Part shown: positions 13,995 through 18,547 of the stretch, one piece after another
How positions within the stretch are numbered: the stretch's first letter is position 1
How the letters are laid out: each line of letters starts with the position of its first letter
From: CAZVYJ01 sp964631565
Lineage (GTDB): Bacteria > Planctomycetota > Phycisphaerae > SM23-33
Length of the DNA stretch: 18,547 nt
Reading direction: 5' to 3'
NCBI GenBank assembly: GCA_964631565.1
Contig: CAZVYJ010000054.1
Location: forward strand, 1 to 18,547
Program-made: the position numbers and the translations under genes
The notes under the pieces: generated by a model
What the model was told of the DNA's origin: nothing
Databases searched by the model: none
Seen by the model: only the letters and a program-made list of their open reading frames with translations

Positions 13995-14136
13995 GGAGGC
14001 TGAGATTCCTCCTGAGGAACCTTTTCAGGAGTTCGCCAAGAGAGTGGCGGACAACTTAGACAGGGCGGTTGCGGTAACCGCCCAGGAGAGTCGCGGGGCG
14101 GTCCAGACAGCAGCGGACCGCCCCGGTTCTTTTTAT
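13995..14136 (+). ncRNA. Candidate small structured RNA with four stem-loops
   Basis: About 140 nt between a predicted promoter and a strong intrinsic terminator form successive hairpins. SL1 pairs TCAGGAGG (13992-13999) with CCTCCTGA (14008-14015); SL2 pairs CGCCA (14034-14038) with TGGCG (14045-14049); SL3 pairs GGGCGGTT (14063-14070) with AACCGCCC (14076-14083); SL4 is the terminator. Other pairings are possible: TCCTGA (14010-14015) can pair with TCAGGA (14025-14030), and SL3 arms can pair with SL4 arms. It matches no RNA family I recognise (not 6S, tmRNA, RNase P, SRP, TPP or SAM). It is either a free-standing small RNA or an attenuator in a long leader of the lipoprotein gene 160 nt downstream. 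The exact 5' end is inferred, and a start at 13995 would leave only 5 bp of SL1. Confidence 0.5.
14094..14134 (+). terminator. Strong intrinsic terminator (SL4)
   Basis: A perfect 11-bp stem CGGGGCGGTCC (14094-14104)/GGACCGCCCCG (14115-14125) with a 10-nt loop, followed by GTTCTTTTT (14126-14134). It is oriented for plus-strand transcription, and no convincing coding gene lies between it and the promoter at 13960, which is the main reason to propose a small RNA. Confidence 0.75.
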
Positions 14137-14230
14137 TCCCGCCGCTCGCGATTAACGCAACCGCTTATTTTGCAGATACATGCCGCAACTCGTGCCGCTC
14201 GCGAACTTCCGCGGCAGCAAACGCCAAAAT

Positions 14231-14293
14231 CCACAAACCTTCCCTATGCGGCCGTGTCTGGTTGCTTGTAACAACAGGCATAAGGAGCCAGCC
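14231..14293 (+). repeat. Leader copy A of the duplicated lipoprotein cassette
   Basis: These 63 nt before the first lipoprotein gene match 14776-14839 at about 55 positions. The last part, from TGTAACAAC through the ribosome site AAGGAG (14282-14287) to GCC, is identical. Such conservation exceeds that of the coding regions behind the signal peptides and suggests a shared untranslated regulatory element. Confidence 0.75.
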
Positions 14294-14611
14294 ATGAAAC
14301 ATCTGAGGAAAATATCGGGAATCTTCGTTCTGGTGGCCGCGGGCGTGCTGCTGGTTACGCTGGCGGGCTGCGACCACGATCGTCACCACGTCCGCGTCAG
14401 GGGAGATCATTGCGGCCCACCGGTGAGGTACAGCGAGTATCACTACGTCGCGCCTCCGCGTGTCTATGACAGGCCGGTATTCGTCACTAGAGACTGCGAC
14501 GACCATGACCGTTCCTATTCGCATGACAGACGCGACGACAGGCGTGACGGAGACGACCGCAGAAGTCACGATCGCCATGACCGCCACGACCGTCATGACC
14601 GCAGACATTAA
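14294..14611 (+). CDS. Small lipoprotein with Asp/Arg/His-rich tail (copy A)
   Basis: A 105-residue predicted lipoprotein of unknown function. Basic residues and a hydrophobic stretch (about 9-24) lead to a good lipobox LAGC, with lipidated Cys26. The mature protein begins CDHDRHH and contains VRxDHxxPPVR and HYxAP, shared with its neighbour; the last 40 residues are an Asp/Arg/His repeat (HDRHDRHDRHDRRH) that is surely disordered and could bind metal. The start is fixed by AAGGAG (14282-14287) 6 nt upstream; the same frame is open further upstream to an ATG at 14180, but that would bury the signal peptide. A terminator follows. No known family is recognised; the signal peptide, ribosome site and paralogue support it as real. 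Confidence 0.78.
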   Translation: MKHLRKISGIFVLVAAGVLLVTLAGCDHDRHHVRVRGDHCGPPVRYSEYHYVAPPRVYDRPVFVTRDCDDHDRSYSHDRRDDRRDGDDRRSHDRHDRHDRHDRRH

Positions 14612-14651
14612 AACATGACAGCAGGTTCTGGCGGGTTGGGGGCCGTGCGAA

Positions 14652-14706
14652 CGCCGCGAACATGAATATTTGTGAACGTGTTCGCGGCGCTTCTGTTTAT
14701 TTTGTG
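14652..14706 (+). terminator. Terminator after lipoprotein copy A
   Basis: CGCCGCGAACA (14652-14662) pairs perfectly with TGTTCGCGGCG (14679-14689) over 11 bp, with a 16-nt loop, followed by a T-rich tract CTTCTGTTTATTTT. Its left arm and next bases (CGCCGCGAACATGA) are identical to those of the terminator after copy B. Confidence 0.7.
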
Positions 14707-14743
14707 GCACAGGCCCATACGGGTAAACCGTCCCGCCTGTGTC
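14706..14743. repeat. Imperfect hairpin containing CCCATACGGG
   Basis: GGCACAGGC (14706-14714) can pair with GCCTGTGTC (14735-14743), with one G-T pair, around a 20-nt loop holding the near-palindrome CCCATACGGG (14714-14723). The same decamer, as its reverse complement, is at 16568-16577, and a one-base variant is at 16319-16328. It lies between the two lipoprotein cassettes; function unknown. Confidence 0.4.
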
Positions 14744-14775
14744 CTTTCACATCATTTTAAGAATCGAAAGACGTT

Positions 14776-14839
14776 CCGCAAACCTTCCCCGCCCGGCCGT
14801 GTCTGATTGACTGTAACAACAGGCATAAGGAGCCTGGCC
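14776..14839 (+). repeat. Leader copy B of the duplicated lipoprotein cassette
   Basis: Sixty-four nt before the second lipoprotein gene, nearly identical to 14231-14293. Differences cluster at the CCCTATGCGG/CCCCGCCCGG block and the TTG-rich block; the 3' part with AAGGAG (14827-14832) is unchanged except just before the ATG, where AGCC becomes TGGCC. Confidence 0.75.
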
Positions 14840-15349
14840 ATGAAAAACACAAAACTGATAACAAACGTTATGGTTCTCGCTGCGGCTGCTTTACTCCTAA
14901 TTTCCGCGACGGGCTGCGATCACAGCCGCTACAGCTTCAACGTCAGAAACGACCATTACAGCCCGCCCGTGCGACAGGAAACCCACTACACCGCACCGAA
15001 AGTGACAGTGACCGACCGCCGCGATGACCGCCACGATCGCGACGACCACGTCGTCGTACGCGACACGAATAATCGCGACCGGGACAACCATGTTGCGGTT
15101 CGCACCGACAATACGCGGACAGCAGCTGTTGACAAAAAGAAAGACACCAAGCGCGAAGACAATAACCGCGTTACAGGTCGCACGGATGACACGCGGACCA
15201 CGGCCGCAACCACCGGCGACAGAAATGGAAACCGCGACAGCCGCGACAAAAACGACCGCACCACGGTGCGCAATGACAAAAACAAGCCGACTGCGGGCGA
15301 CAGAAGTAAGGAAGATCAGAACAGGCGGGATAACAAGCGCCGCAGATAA
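14840..15349 (+). CDS. Small lipoprotein with charged Asp/Arg/Asn/Lys-rich tail (copy B)
   Basis: A 169-residue predicted lipoprotein, paralogue of the gene just upstream. Lys2, Lys5 and a hydrophobic stretch (about 9-21) precede SATGC; Cys26 is at the same position as in copy A, though Ala at -3 is a less usual lipobox. The mature start CDHSRYSFNVRNDHYSPPVR...HYTAP aligns with copy A. The tail of more than 110 residues is low-complexity Asp, Arg, Asn, Thr and Lys, with DRHDRDDH and several RTDDTRT-like repeats, and must be disordered. AAGGAG lies 7 nt before the ATG at 14840. The tail is much longer and less His-rich than copy A, so tails diverge fast while leader, signal and core stay. Function unknown. 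Confidence 0.78.
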   Translation: MKNTKLITNVMVLAAAALLLISATGCDHSRYSFNVRNDHYSPPVRQETHYTAPKVTVTDRRDDRHDRDDHVVVRDTNNRDRDNHVAVRTDNTRTAAVDKKKDTKREDNNRVTGRTDDTRTTAATTGDRNGNRDSRDKNDRTTVRNDKNKPTAGDRSKEDQNRRDNKRRR

Positions 15350-15394
15350 TATACCTGGTAACAGCGGGCAGTACCGACCCGGCTGTCCGACTGG

Positions 15395-15442
15395 CGCCGC
15401 GAACATGACCGTTTATAACACATGTTCGCGGTGTTTTATTTT
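15395..15442 (+). terminator. Terminator after lipoprotein copy B
   Basis: CGCCGCGAACATG (15395-15407) pairs with CATGTTCGCGGTG (15421-15433) over 13 bp with one G-T pair, followed by TTTTATTTT (15434-15442). It shares its left arm with the copy A terminator and separates the cassette from the convergent nitroreductase gene. Confidence 0.8.
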
Positions 15443-15461
15443 GGGAGCGCCGTGCTTCGGC

Positions 15462-16286
15462 CTATCGCCAATTGACGTCGGGCTGGTTTCGCGGCGGGAT
15501 GCTTTGATACGTCTCGTCGGGATAGCCGATCATCAGCCCGCCGTGCATCATGCAGCCGGCTGGCAGGTTCAGCGCATCGCGCACCGTCTGCGAACTCATG
15601 GCTGCTATGTGCAGAAAGCCCGCCCAGCACGCGCCCAGGCCGAGCGGCAGGGCGGCAAGCTCCGCAGTCGTCAGCGCGATGATGCACGCTCCGGCCGCCA
15701 TCGGGTCGTCCTGCCGGCCATAGGCGATAAGAACGTGCGTGCAGCCGCGAAGAATCGGATCAATCCCCATGTCCCATGCGGCGATGAGCTGGGACGGGTC
15801 GTACCTGCCGGCGATAAGCCGGCCGCTGCGCGACAGCTCGCGCATCCACTCGATGACCGCGCCGGCCAGTTTCCTGACCTCCGCCGTGTCGTAGATAATC
15901 AGCCACTTCACCGACTGCGAATTCATGCCCGTCGGCGCGTAGCGGGCCATGTCCAGCAGCTCGAGCAGCTTCGACTTTTCGACCGGCTCGGATTTGTAGC
16001 GGCGTATCGACCGCCGCCCGCGAATGAGATTGCCGACCGCCTCCGGCGTGCCGCGCCACTCGGCCGCCAGCGGCAGGCAGCCGTCGGGTATTAGCTCATG
16101 CCGCAGCTTCTGCACGGGGCAGGCCGCTATGCAGTGGCCGCACTTCGTGCATTTCTCGGCCCCGCTGCGCAGCGTGCGAGGAACCTTCGAACCGATAACA
16201 ACTATGCCTCTCGGGCAGACCGCGGCGCACAGGCCGCAGCGCGTGCAGTCCGCTTCTTCAATCGAAAGCAGGTTTGACGCAGCCAT
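15462..16286 (-). CDS. Ferredoxin-nitroreductase fusion protein
   Basis: A 274-residue cytoplasmic flavoprotein. Residues 1-60 form a two-cluster ferredoxin domain: Cys14/17/20/24-Pro and Cys46/49/52/56-Pro, each CxxCxxCxxxCP for a [4Fe-4S] cluster. The rest is a nitroreductase-type FMN domain starting at RGRRSIRRYKSEPV (89-102), with ARYAPTGMNSQSVKWLI (114-130) and the Gly-rich LGLGACWAGFL segment. This fused architecture is common in anaerobes; electrons probably pass from the clusters to FMN and then to an unknown substrate. GGGAG lies 6 nt before the ATG at 16286. It converges with the lipoprotein cassette, and a minus-strand terminator separates it from the GH172 gene upstream, so it is likely monocistronic. 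Confidence 0.93.
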   Translation of the reverse strand: MAASNLLSIEEADCTRCGLCAAVCPRGIVVIGSKVPRTLRSGAEKCTKCGHCIAACPVQKLRHELIPDGCLPLAAEWRGTPEAVGNLIRGRRSIRRYKSEPVEKSKLLELLDMARYAPTGMNSQSVKWLIIYDTAEVRKLAGAVIEWMRELSRSGRLIAGRYDPSQLIAAWDMGIDPILRGCTHVLIAYGRQDDPMAAGACIIALTTAELAALPLGLGACWAGFLHIAAMSSQTVRDALNLPAGCMMHGGLMIGYPDETYQSIPPRNQPDVNWR

Positions 16287-16365
16287 AATGAACTCCCAAA
16301 TTTGCTTTTGACGGGTGGCCCGTACGGGTTGTCTCCGGGCGAACCCGTATGAGGCACCTACCGTA

Positions 16366-16387
16366 CACGGCTTGCGAGCAAGCCGTG
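16366..16387. repeat. REP-like 22-nt hairpin, copy 1
   Basis: Perfect 10-bp arms CACGGCTTGC and GCAAGCCGTG around GA. The same 22-nt design occurs at 18436-18457 and, degraded, at 18340-18361. Confidence 0.6.
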
Positions 16388-16410
16388 GCGCCCCGAAACT
16401 TACATATTAC

Positions 16411-16447
16411 AAAATTGCCCGGCGGCCTTTCCAGACCGCCGGGCGAT
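16411..16447 (-). terminator. Intrinsic terminator of the GH172 gene
   Basis: GCCCGGCGG (16417-16425) pairs with CCGCCGGGC (16436-16444), extended by three more pairs including one G-T to 16414/16447. On the minus strand the stem is followed by AATTTT. It lies 180 bp beyond the GH172 stop codon and before the nitroreductase start. Confidence 0.6.
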
Positions 16448-16482
16448 GAAACTTAGAGTACCTGACAAAAAGAAACAGCCTG

Positions 16483-16594
16483 AACCACGGAGAACACAGA
16501 GAGCACAAAAAATACAGCATTTGAAGGTTTTTATGTGTTTACTTCGTGCCCTCCGGGCATACGCCCGCCCGTATGGGCGTGAACTCTGTGGTTT
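16483..16594. repeat. Dispersed repeat of the 'ACCACGGAGAACACAGAG' type
   Basis: The left end AACCACGGAGAACAC (16483-16497) and the reverse complement of the right end, AACCACAGAGTTCAC, agree at 12 of 15 bases, so the element has imperfect terminal inverted repeats. A GC-rich palindromic insert with GGGCATACGCCC and CCCGTATGGG (16555-16577) lies inside. Similar ends are widely seen in bacterial intergenic DNA and often give false small proteins rich in HRExHRE. It has no transposase and may be a MITE-like remnant. Confidence 0.55.
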
Positions 16595-16627
16595 ATTTTG
16601 TTATGTGTTCTTAAACTGTAAGGCCGC

Positions 16628-17701
16628 TTAACGCGGGTATCTTTCGTTGATGGTCGGGAACTTCGGGAACGCCGCATGCGGCAGCGTCTGGTACCACAGC
16701 GCCGTCGATGCAATGTCATCCGTCAGCGGCTGATACTTCCCGCCCGGCCACCAGCCCAGAGCCTGTATCGTCACCTTCAGGTCCTTGGCGAAATGGATCG
16801 GGTCCATGATGTGCCACCGGTACAGGCTGTGGCGGGGCACTTCCTTCAGTTCGTGCCGCGACAGCGGCAGGCCAAGGAACGGCGTGCTGTAGATTTCCTC
16901 CAGGCCGTCCTTGTCGTAGAAGCACCACGCGCCGCCGAAGTAGTCCTCGGTGCCCGTGCCGCAGATGGTCGGATACTTCTTGTCGCCGTCGATGTAGAAC
17001 TTGATCTCGCCTTCACCCCACCAGCCGTTGGACATCTGCGTCCAGGCGATGTACGTGCCGACGTAGTGCCCCTTGCCCTTGACGCCGTCAAGAAGCACAT
17101 GCTCGGGATACTCGCGCGTGGTCAGGCTGCGGCGGTACTGCGCGTGCAGGTAGCCGGCCTCGGCCGGCACCTCGGTCAGGGCGTAGCTTATCTGGTAGAA
17201 GAAGCCTCCCATGTCCTCGTGCCACTGGCTCTCGACCGTGATGCGGGCCTTCTTGCGAAACGGCATCGGCCAGTAGCTGTTGAACGCACCGTTGGGGTTG
17301 ACGGCTATCGGCATGGAGCTGACCTTGCACGGCAGGCCGTGACCGCAGCAGAAGAAATCGCCCAGCGGCACTTCGACGCAGGGTGTCGGCTCGTCATCCC
17401 AGTACATCCGCAGGACGAAACTCTGGTATGCCTTCGGGTTCGTGGTGATCCAGATATGGTTGATTACGCCCGGGCCGTCGATGTCGGCCAGCGTGACCGT
17501 TTCGCCGGCCTTGACGGTGATGCACGGGCGCACCTTCCAGCCGGTGCCAAGCTCGCGCGAACAAGGGTTGGTCGAGCCTTCCGCCTTCGCGCCGCCGCCC
17601 TTGGCGCCGTCGGGATTCTCCGCAGATATCGACCGCGACTGCGCGTTGCTGATTAAAGGTATGCCGCCCAAACCGAATCTCAATCCTGCCGGTAATGACA
17701 T
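16628..17701 (-). CDS. DUF2961 / glycoside hydrolase family 172-type protein
   Basis: A 357-residue protein of the DUF2961 family, now known to include GH172 enzymes acting on fructofuranose or arabinofuranose linkages. The N-terminal SRSISAENPDGAKGGG (22-37), GWKVRPCITVKAGETVTLADI and GPGVINHIWIT (77-86) are family hallmarks; WWGEGEIKFYIDGD (227-240) and GTGTEDYFGGAW (248-259) carry Glu residues (230 or 232, and 252) at about the spacing of the two catalytic carboxylates of GH172. The jelly-roll fold covers nearly all the protein. No signal peptide is seen, so it probably acts inside the cell on imported sugars. AAGGAG lies 6 nt before the ATG at 17701. A terminator follows downstream. Substrate is inferred only at family level. 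Confidence 0.92.
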   Translation of the reverse strand: MSLPAGLRFGLGGIPLISNAQSRSISAENPDGAKGGGAKAEGSTNPCSRELGTGWKVRPCITVKAGETVTLADIDGPGVINHIWITTNPKAYQSFVLRMYWDDEPTPCVEVPLGDFFCCGHGLPCKVSSMPIAVNPNGAFNSYWPMPFRKKARITVESQWHEDMGGFFYQISYALTEVPAEAGYLHAQYRRSLTTREYPEHVLLDGVKGKGHYVGTYIAWTQMSNGWWGEGEIKFYIDGDKKYPTICGTGTEDYFGGAWCFYDKDGLEEIYSTPFLGLPLSRHELKEVPRHSLYRWHIMDPIHFAKDLKVTIQALGWWPGGKYQPLTDDIASTALWYQTLPHAAFPKFPTINERYPR

Positions 17702-17848
17702 TGTCTGCTCCTTGTTTGTTCAATAAAAAAAACGCGTACTTTTGCGGCAACGCTTCCGGACAAAAATCGGCGCATCGAAAAGCTGTTTGTGAACCGATTT
17801 TTCCATCAAGGCTTTTCGCCGGCGCCGGCCGCCGCAATTCTCACGAGT

Positions 17849-17877
17849 TATATATCAACGCCCCGGCGTTTCGGCAA
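17849..17877 (-). promoter_or_regulatory. Possible promoter of the GH172 gene
   Basis: On the minus strand TTGCCG (17872-17877) and TATATA (17849-17854) are 17 bp apart, each with 4 of 6 consensus bases. It would give a leader of about 140 nt and overlaps the left edge of the transposase remnant. Confidence 0.27.
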
Positions 17878-18082
17878 GGATATCCGGGCCATACGCCGCG
17901 GACTGGCGAACGTGGCGATTCAGTCGTATCTGACGGCCGCGGTGATGAACCTCAAGCGCCTTGCGGCGTTTTTGCGAATGTTGACCTTGAGAAGGCCCCG
18001 TGCAGACGCCGGAGAACTATTTGGAAGGACGACAGCCGACTATTCCGAGACAGAATTCCAACACCGGAAGATAGCCGCCTGA
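17864..18082 (+). pseudogene. Transposase 3' remnant (IS1182-like)
   Basis: This frame reads RRFGKDIRAIRRGLANVAIQ followed by SYLTAAVMNLKRLAAFLRML, which matches the C-terminal end of DDE transposases of the IS1182 type (RGLxxVxxQAYLTAAVxNLKRL). The catalytic domain and the left end of an element are missing; upstream in-frame sequence from 17789 does not look like transposase. It is a decayed fragment, so strand and family are inferred from one motif. The trailing region (RRPRADAGELFG...) is poorly conserved in such proteins. Confidence 0.55.
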
Positions 18083-18208
18083 TGATGCCGAAGCATGGGT
18101 TTTTCAACAGCCCCGCTGTCCCTGGTTATTCGGCCCCGCTTAGCTTGTCCCCATGCGCTGGACAGATACCGGCCCGGAATAAGGTGGAACCGCATGGATA
18201 ACGTTTCC

Positions 18209-18255
18209 GTTGCGGATGCGGAGGCGAAGCGTAGCGTAGCCGGAACATCCGCAAC
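18209..18255. repeat. Inverted repeat GTTGCGGATG...CATCCGCAAC
   Basis: Perfect 10-bp arms (18209-18218 and 18246-18255) enclose 27 nt that contain GTAGCGTAGC. No gene is assigned to either side. Confidence 0.5.
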
Positions 18256-18339
18256 ATGCGCGACGCAGGACCGTCCCGCATCGCCAACCACCCCGGCAAC
18301 GGCCAGGGCAACTGTTTCAATTCTATCTCGTCTGGCCGG

Positions 18340-18361
18340 CACGGCAAGGAAGCAAGCCGTG
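18340..18361. repeat. REP-like 22-nt hairpin, degraded copy
   Basis: CACGGC at the left and GCAAGCCGTG at the right. It agrees with copy 1 at 18 of 22 positions, with the right arm identical; changes in the left arm leave 6 bp of stem. Confidence 0.45.
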
Positions 18362-18435
18362 GGATAATCGGCGTCAATTTCACAAAGCCCCCGGACGGGC
18401 GGGCCGGACGGGGCGGAAGGCATCTTGAGGTGTGC

Positions 18436-18457
18436 CACGGGATGCTTGCATCCCGTG
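18436..18457. repeat. REP-like 22-nt hairpin, copy 2
   Basis: Perfect 10-bp arms CACGGGATGC and GCATCCCGTG around TT. Compared with copy 1 (16366-16387) the outer CACGG/CCGTG and inner TGC/GCA are kept, and paired arm bases have changed together. Confidence 0.6.
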
Positions 18458-18522
18458 TAATCTCAGAACGCACACGGCTCTTGATGGGCCGGGGCGCACG
18501 GAAATCCGGCGGCTCCGCTTTC

Positions 18523-18544
18523 GCCCCTTCGGGGCTTGTTTGTT
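18523..18544 (+). terminator. Possible terminator at window end
   Basis: GCCCC (18523-18527)/GGGGC (18531-18535) with loop TTC, followed by TTGTTTGTT. No plus-strand gene precedes it closely, so it may only be part of a repeat. Confidence 0.3.
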
Positions 18545-18547
18545 GAG

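Larger units (their letters stand above)
16287..16627. other. Repeat-rich intergenic region, no gene
   Basis: This 340-bp gap is mostly palindromes: CCCGTACGGG (16319-16328); an 8-bp repeat TACGGGTT (16323-16330)/AACCCGTA (16342-16349); the 22-nt hairpin at 16366-16387; the terminator stem at 16414-16447; and a dispersed-repeat element at 16483-16594. An open frame across the last element encodes EPRRTQRAQK-type text and is not considered a gene. Confidence 0.6.
18083..18547. other. Repeat-rich DNA at the window edge, no convincing gene
   Basis: Open frames cross this stretch on both strands, but their products (for example LRFASASATETLSMRFH on the minus strand) are low-complexity readings of repeats and have no ribosome sites. 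It holds a long inverted repeat (18209-18255), two 22-nt hairpins and a terminal GCCCC/GGGGC hairpin. It may be part of a repeat cluster that continues past the window. Confidence 0.5.

Noticed and set aside
13995..14030. GGCTGAGATTCC resembling the CUGAGA part of a TPP riboswitch
   Set aside because: The second conserved half (CCUGAUCUGG...UAAUxCC...GCGUAGGGA) is absent and no thiamin gene follows.
13960..14271. A 103-codon plus-strand frame starting at TTG, whose middle (EEPFQEFAKRVADNLDRAVA) looks helical and protein-like
   Set aside because: It has no ATG/GTG start with a ribosome site; its TTG is the predicted -35, and it runs through four stem-loops and a terminator. AGGAGG at 13994-13999 precedes only an ATT codon. 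RNA is preferred, but a database search should test this frame.
16446..16631. A 61-codon frame encoding EPRRTQRAQK-type residues
   Set aside because: Typical false protein from the dispersed ACCACGGAGAACACAGAG repeat.
17695..18201. A 168-codon plus-strand frame over the transposase remnant
   Set aside because: The transposase-like sequence is in a different frame; this product has no motif and no ribosome site.
18040..18438. A 132-codon minus-strand frame with LRFASASATETLSMRFH
   Set aside because: Reads across inverted repeats and hairpins; looks like a repeat-derived false ORF without a start signal.

Overview
The window most likely comes from a planctomycete of the Phycisphaerae type. 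This is inferred from gene content, not from a marker gene. It carries an H-X9-DG prepilin-like protein, a DUF2961/GH172 protein, a Gfo/Idh/MocA oxidoreductase, a URO-D-like protein and a xylose-isomerase-like TIM-barrel protein, a mix typical of PVC carbohydrate-degrading bacteria. dnaA stands next to dnaE rather than dnaN. The DNA is GC-rich with many -35/-10 (sigma-70-like) promoters and AAGGAG-type ribosome sites. No rRNA, tRNA or CRISPR array was found.

Positions 1-6015 hold metabolic and housekeeping genes. A Gfo/Idh/MocA oxidoreductase (+) meets a URO-D-like gene (-) with overlapping stop codons. Leftward from there lie surE, a single prepilin-like gene and a sugar-phosphate isomerase/epimerase-like gene, all on the minus strand. 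trmB diverges from the isomerase. Positions 6136-8295 encode a Kef-type CPA2 antiporter with one TrkA_N and two TrkA_C domains.

Positions 8296-13960 are the replication block: a 448-bp gene-free stretch with an AT-rich segment and consensus DnaA boxes (an oriC candidate), then dnaA and dnaE, both on the minus strand. The DnaE PHP domain appears to keep all its metal ligands, so it may proofread.

Positions 13946-15442 are the most novel part. A promoter-like site is followed by about 140 nt with four consecutive stem-loops, the last being a strong intrinsic terminator: a good candidate for an undescribed small RNA or attenuator. Next come two tandem cassettes, each a near-identical 63-64 nt leader, a short lipoprotein gene with a charged Asp/Arg/His/Asn-rich tail, and a terminator with the same stem sequence.

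Positions 15462-18547 hold a two-cluster ferredoxin/nitroreductase fusion, a GH172-type protein, and repeat-rich intergenic DNA. The repeats are REP-like 22-nt hairpins, an 'ACCACGGAGAACACAGAG'-type dispersed element, an IS transposase 3' remnant and further inverted repeats. The last 0.85 kb has no convincing intact gene.
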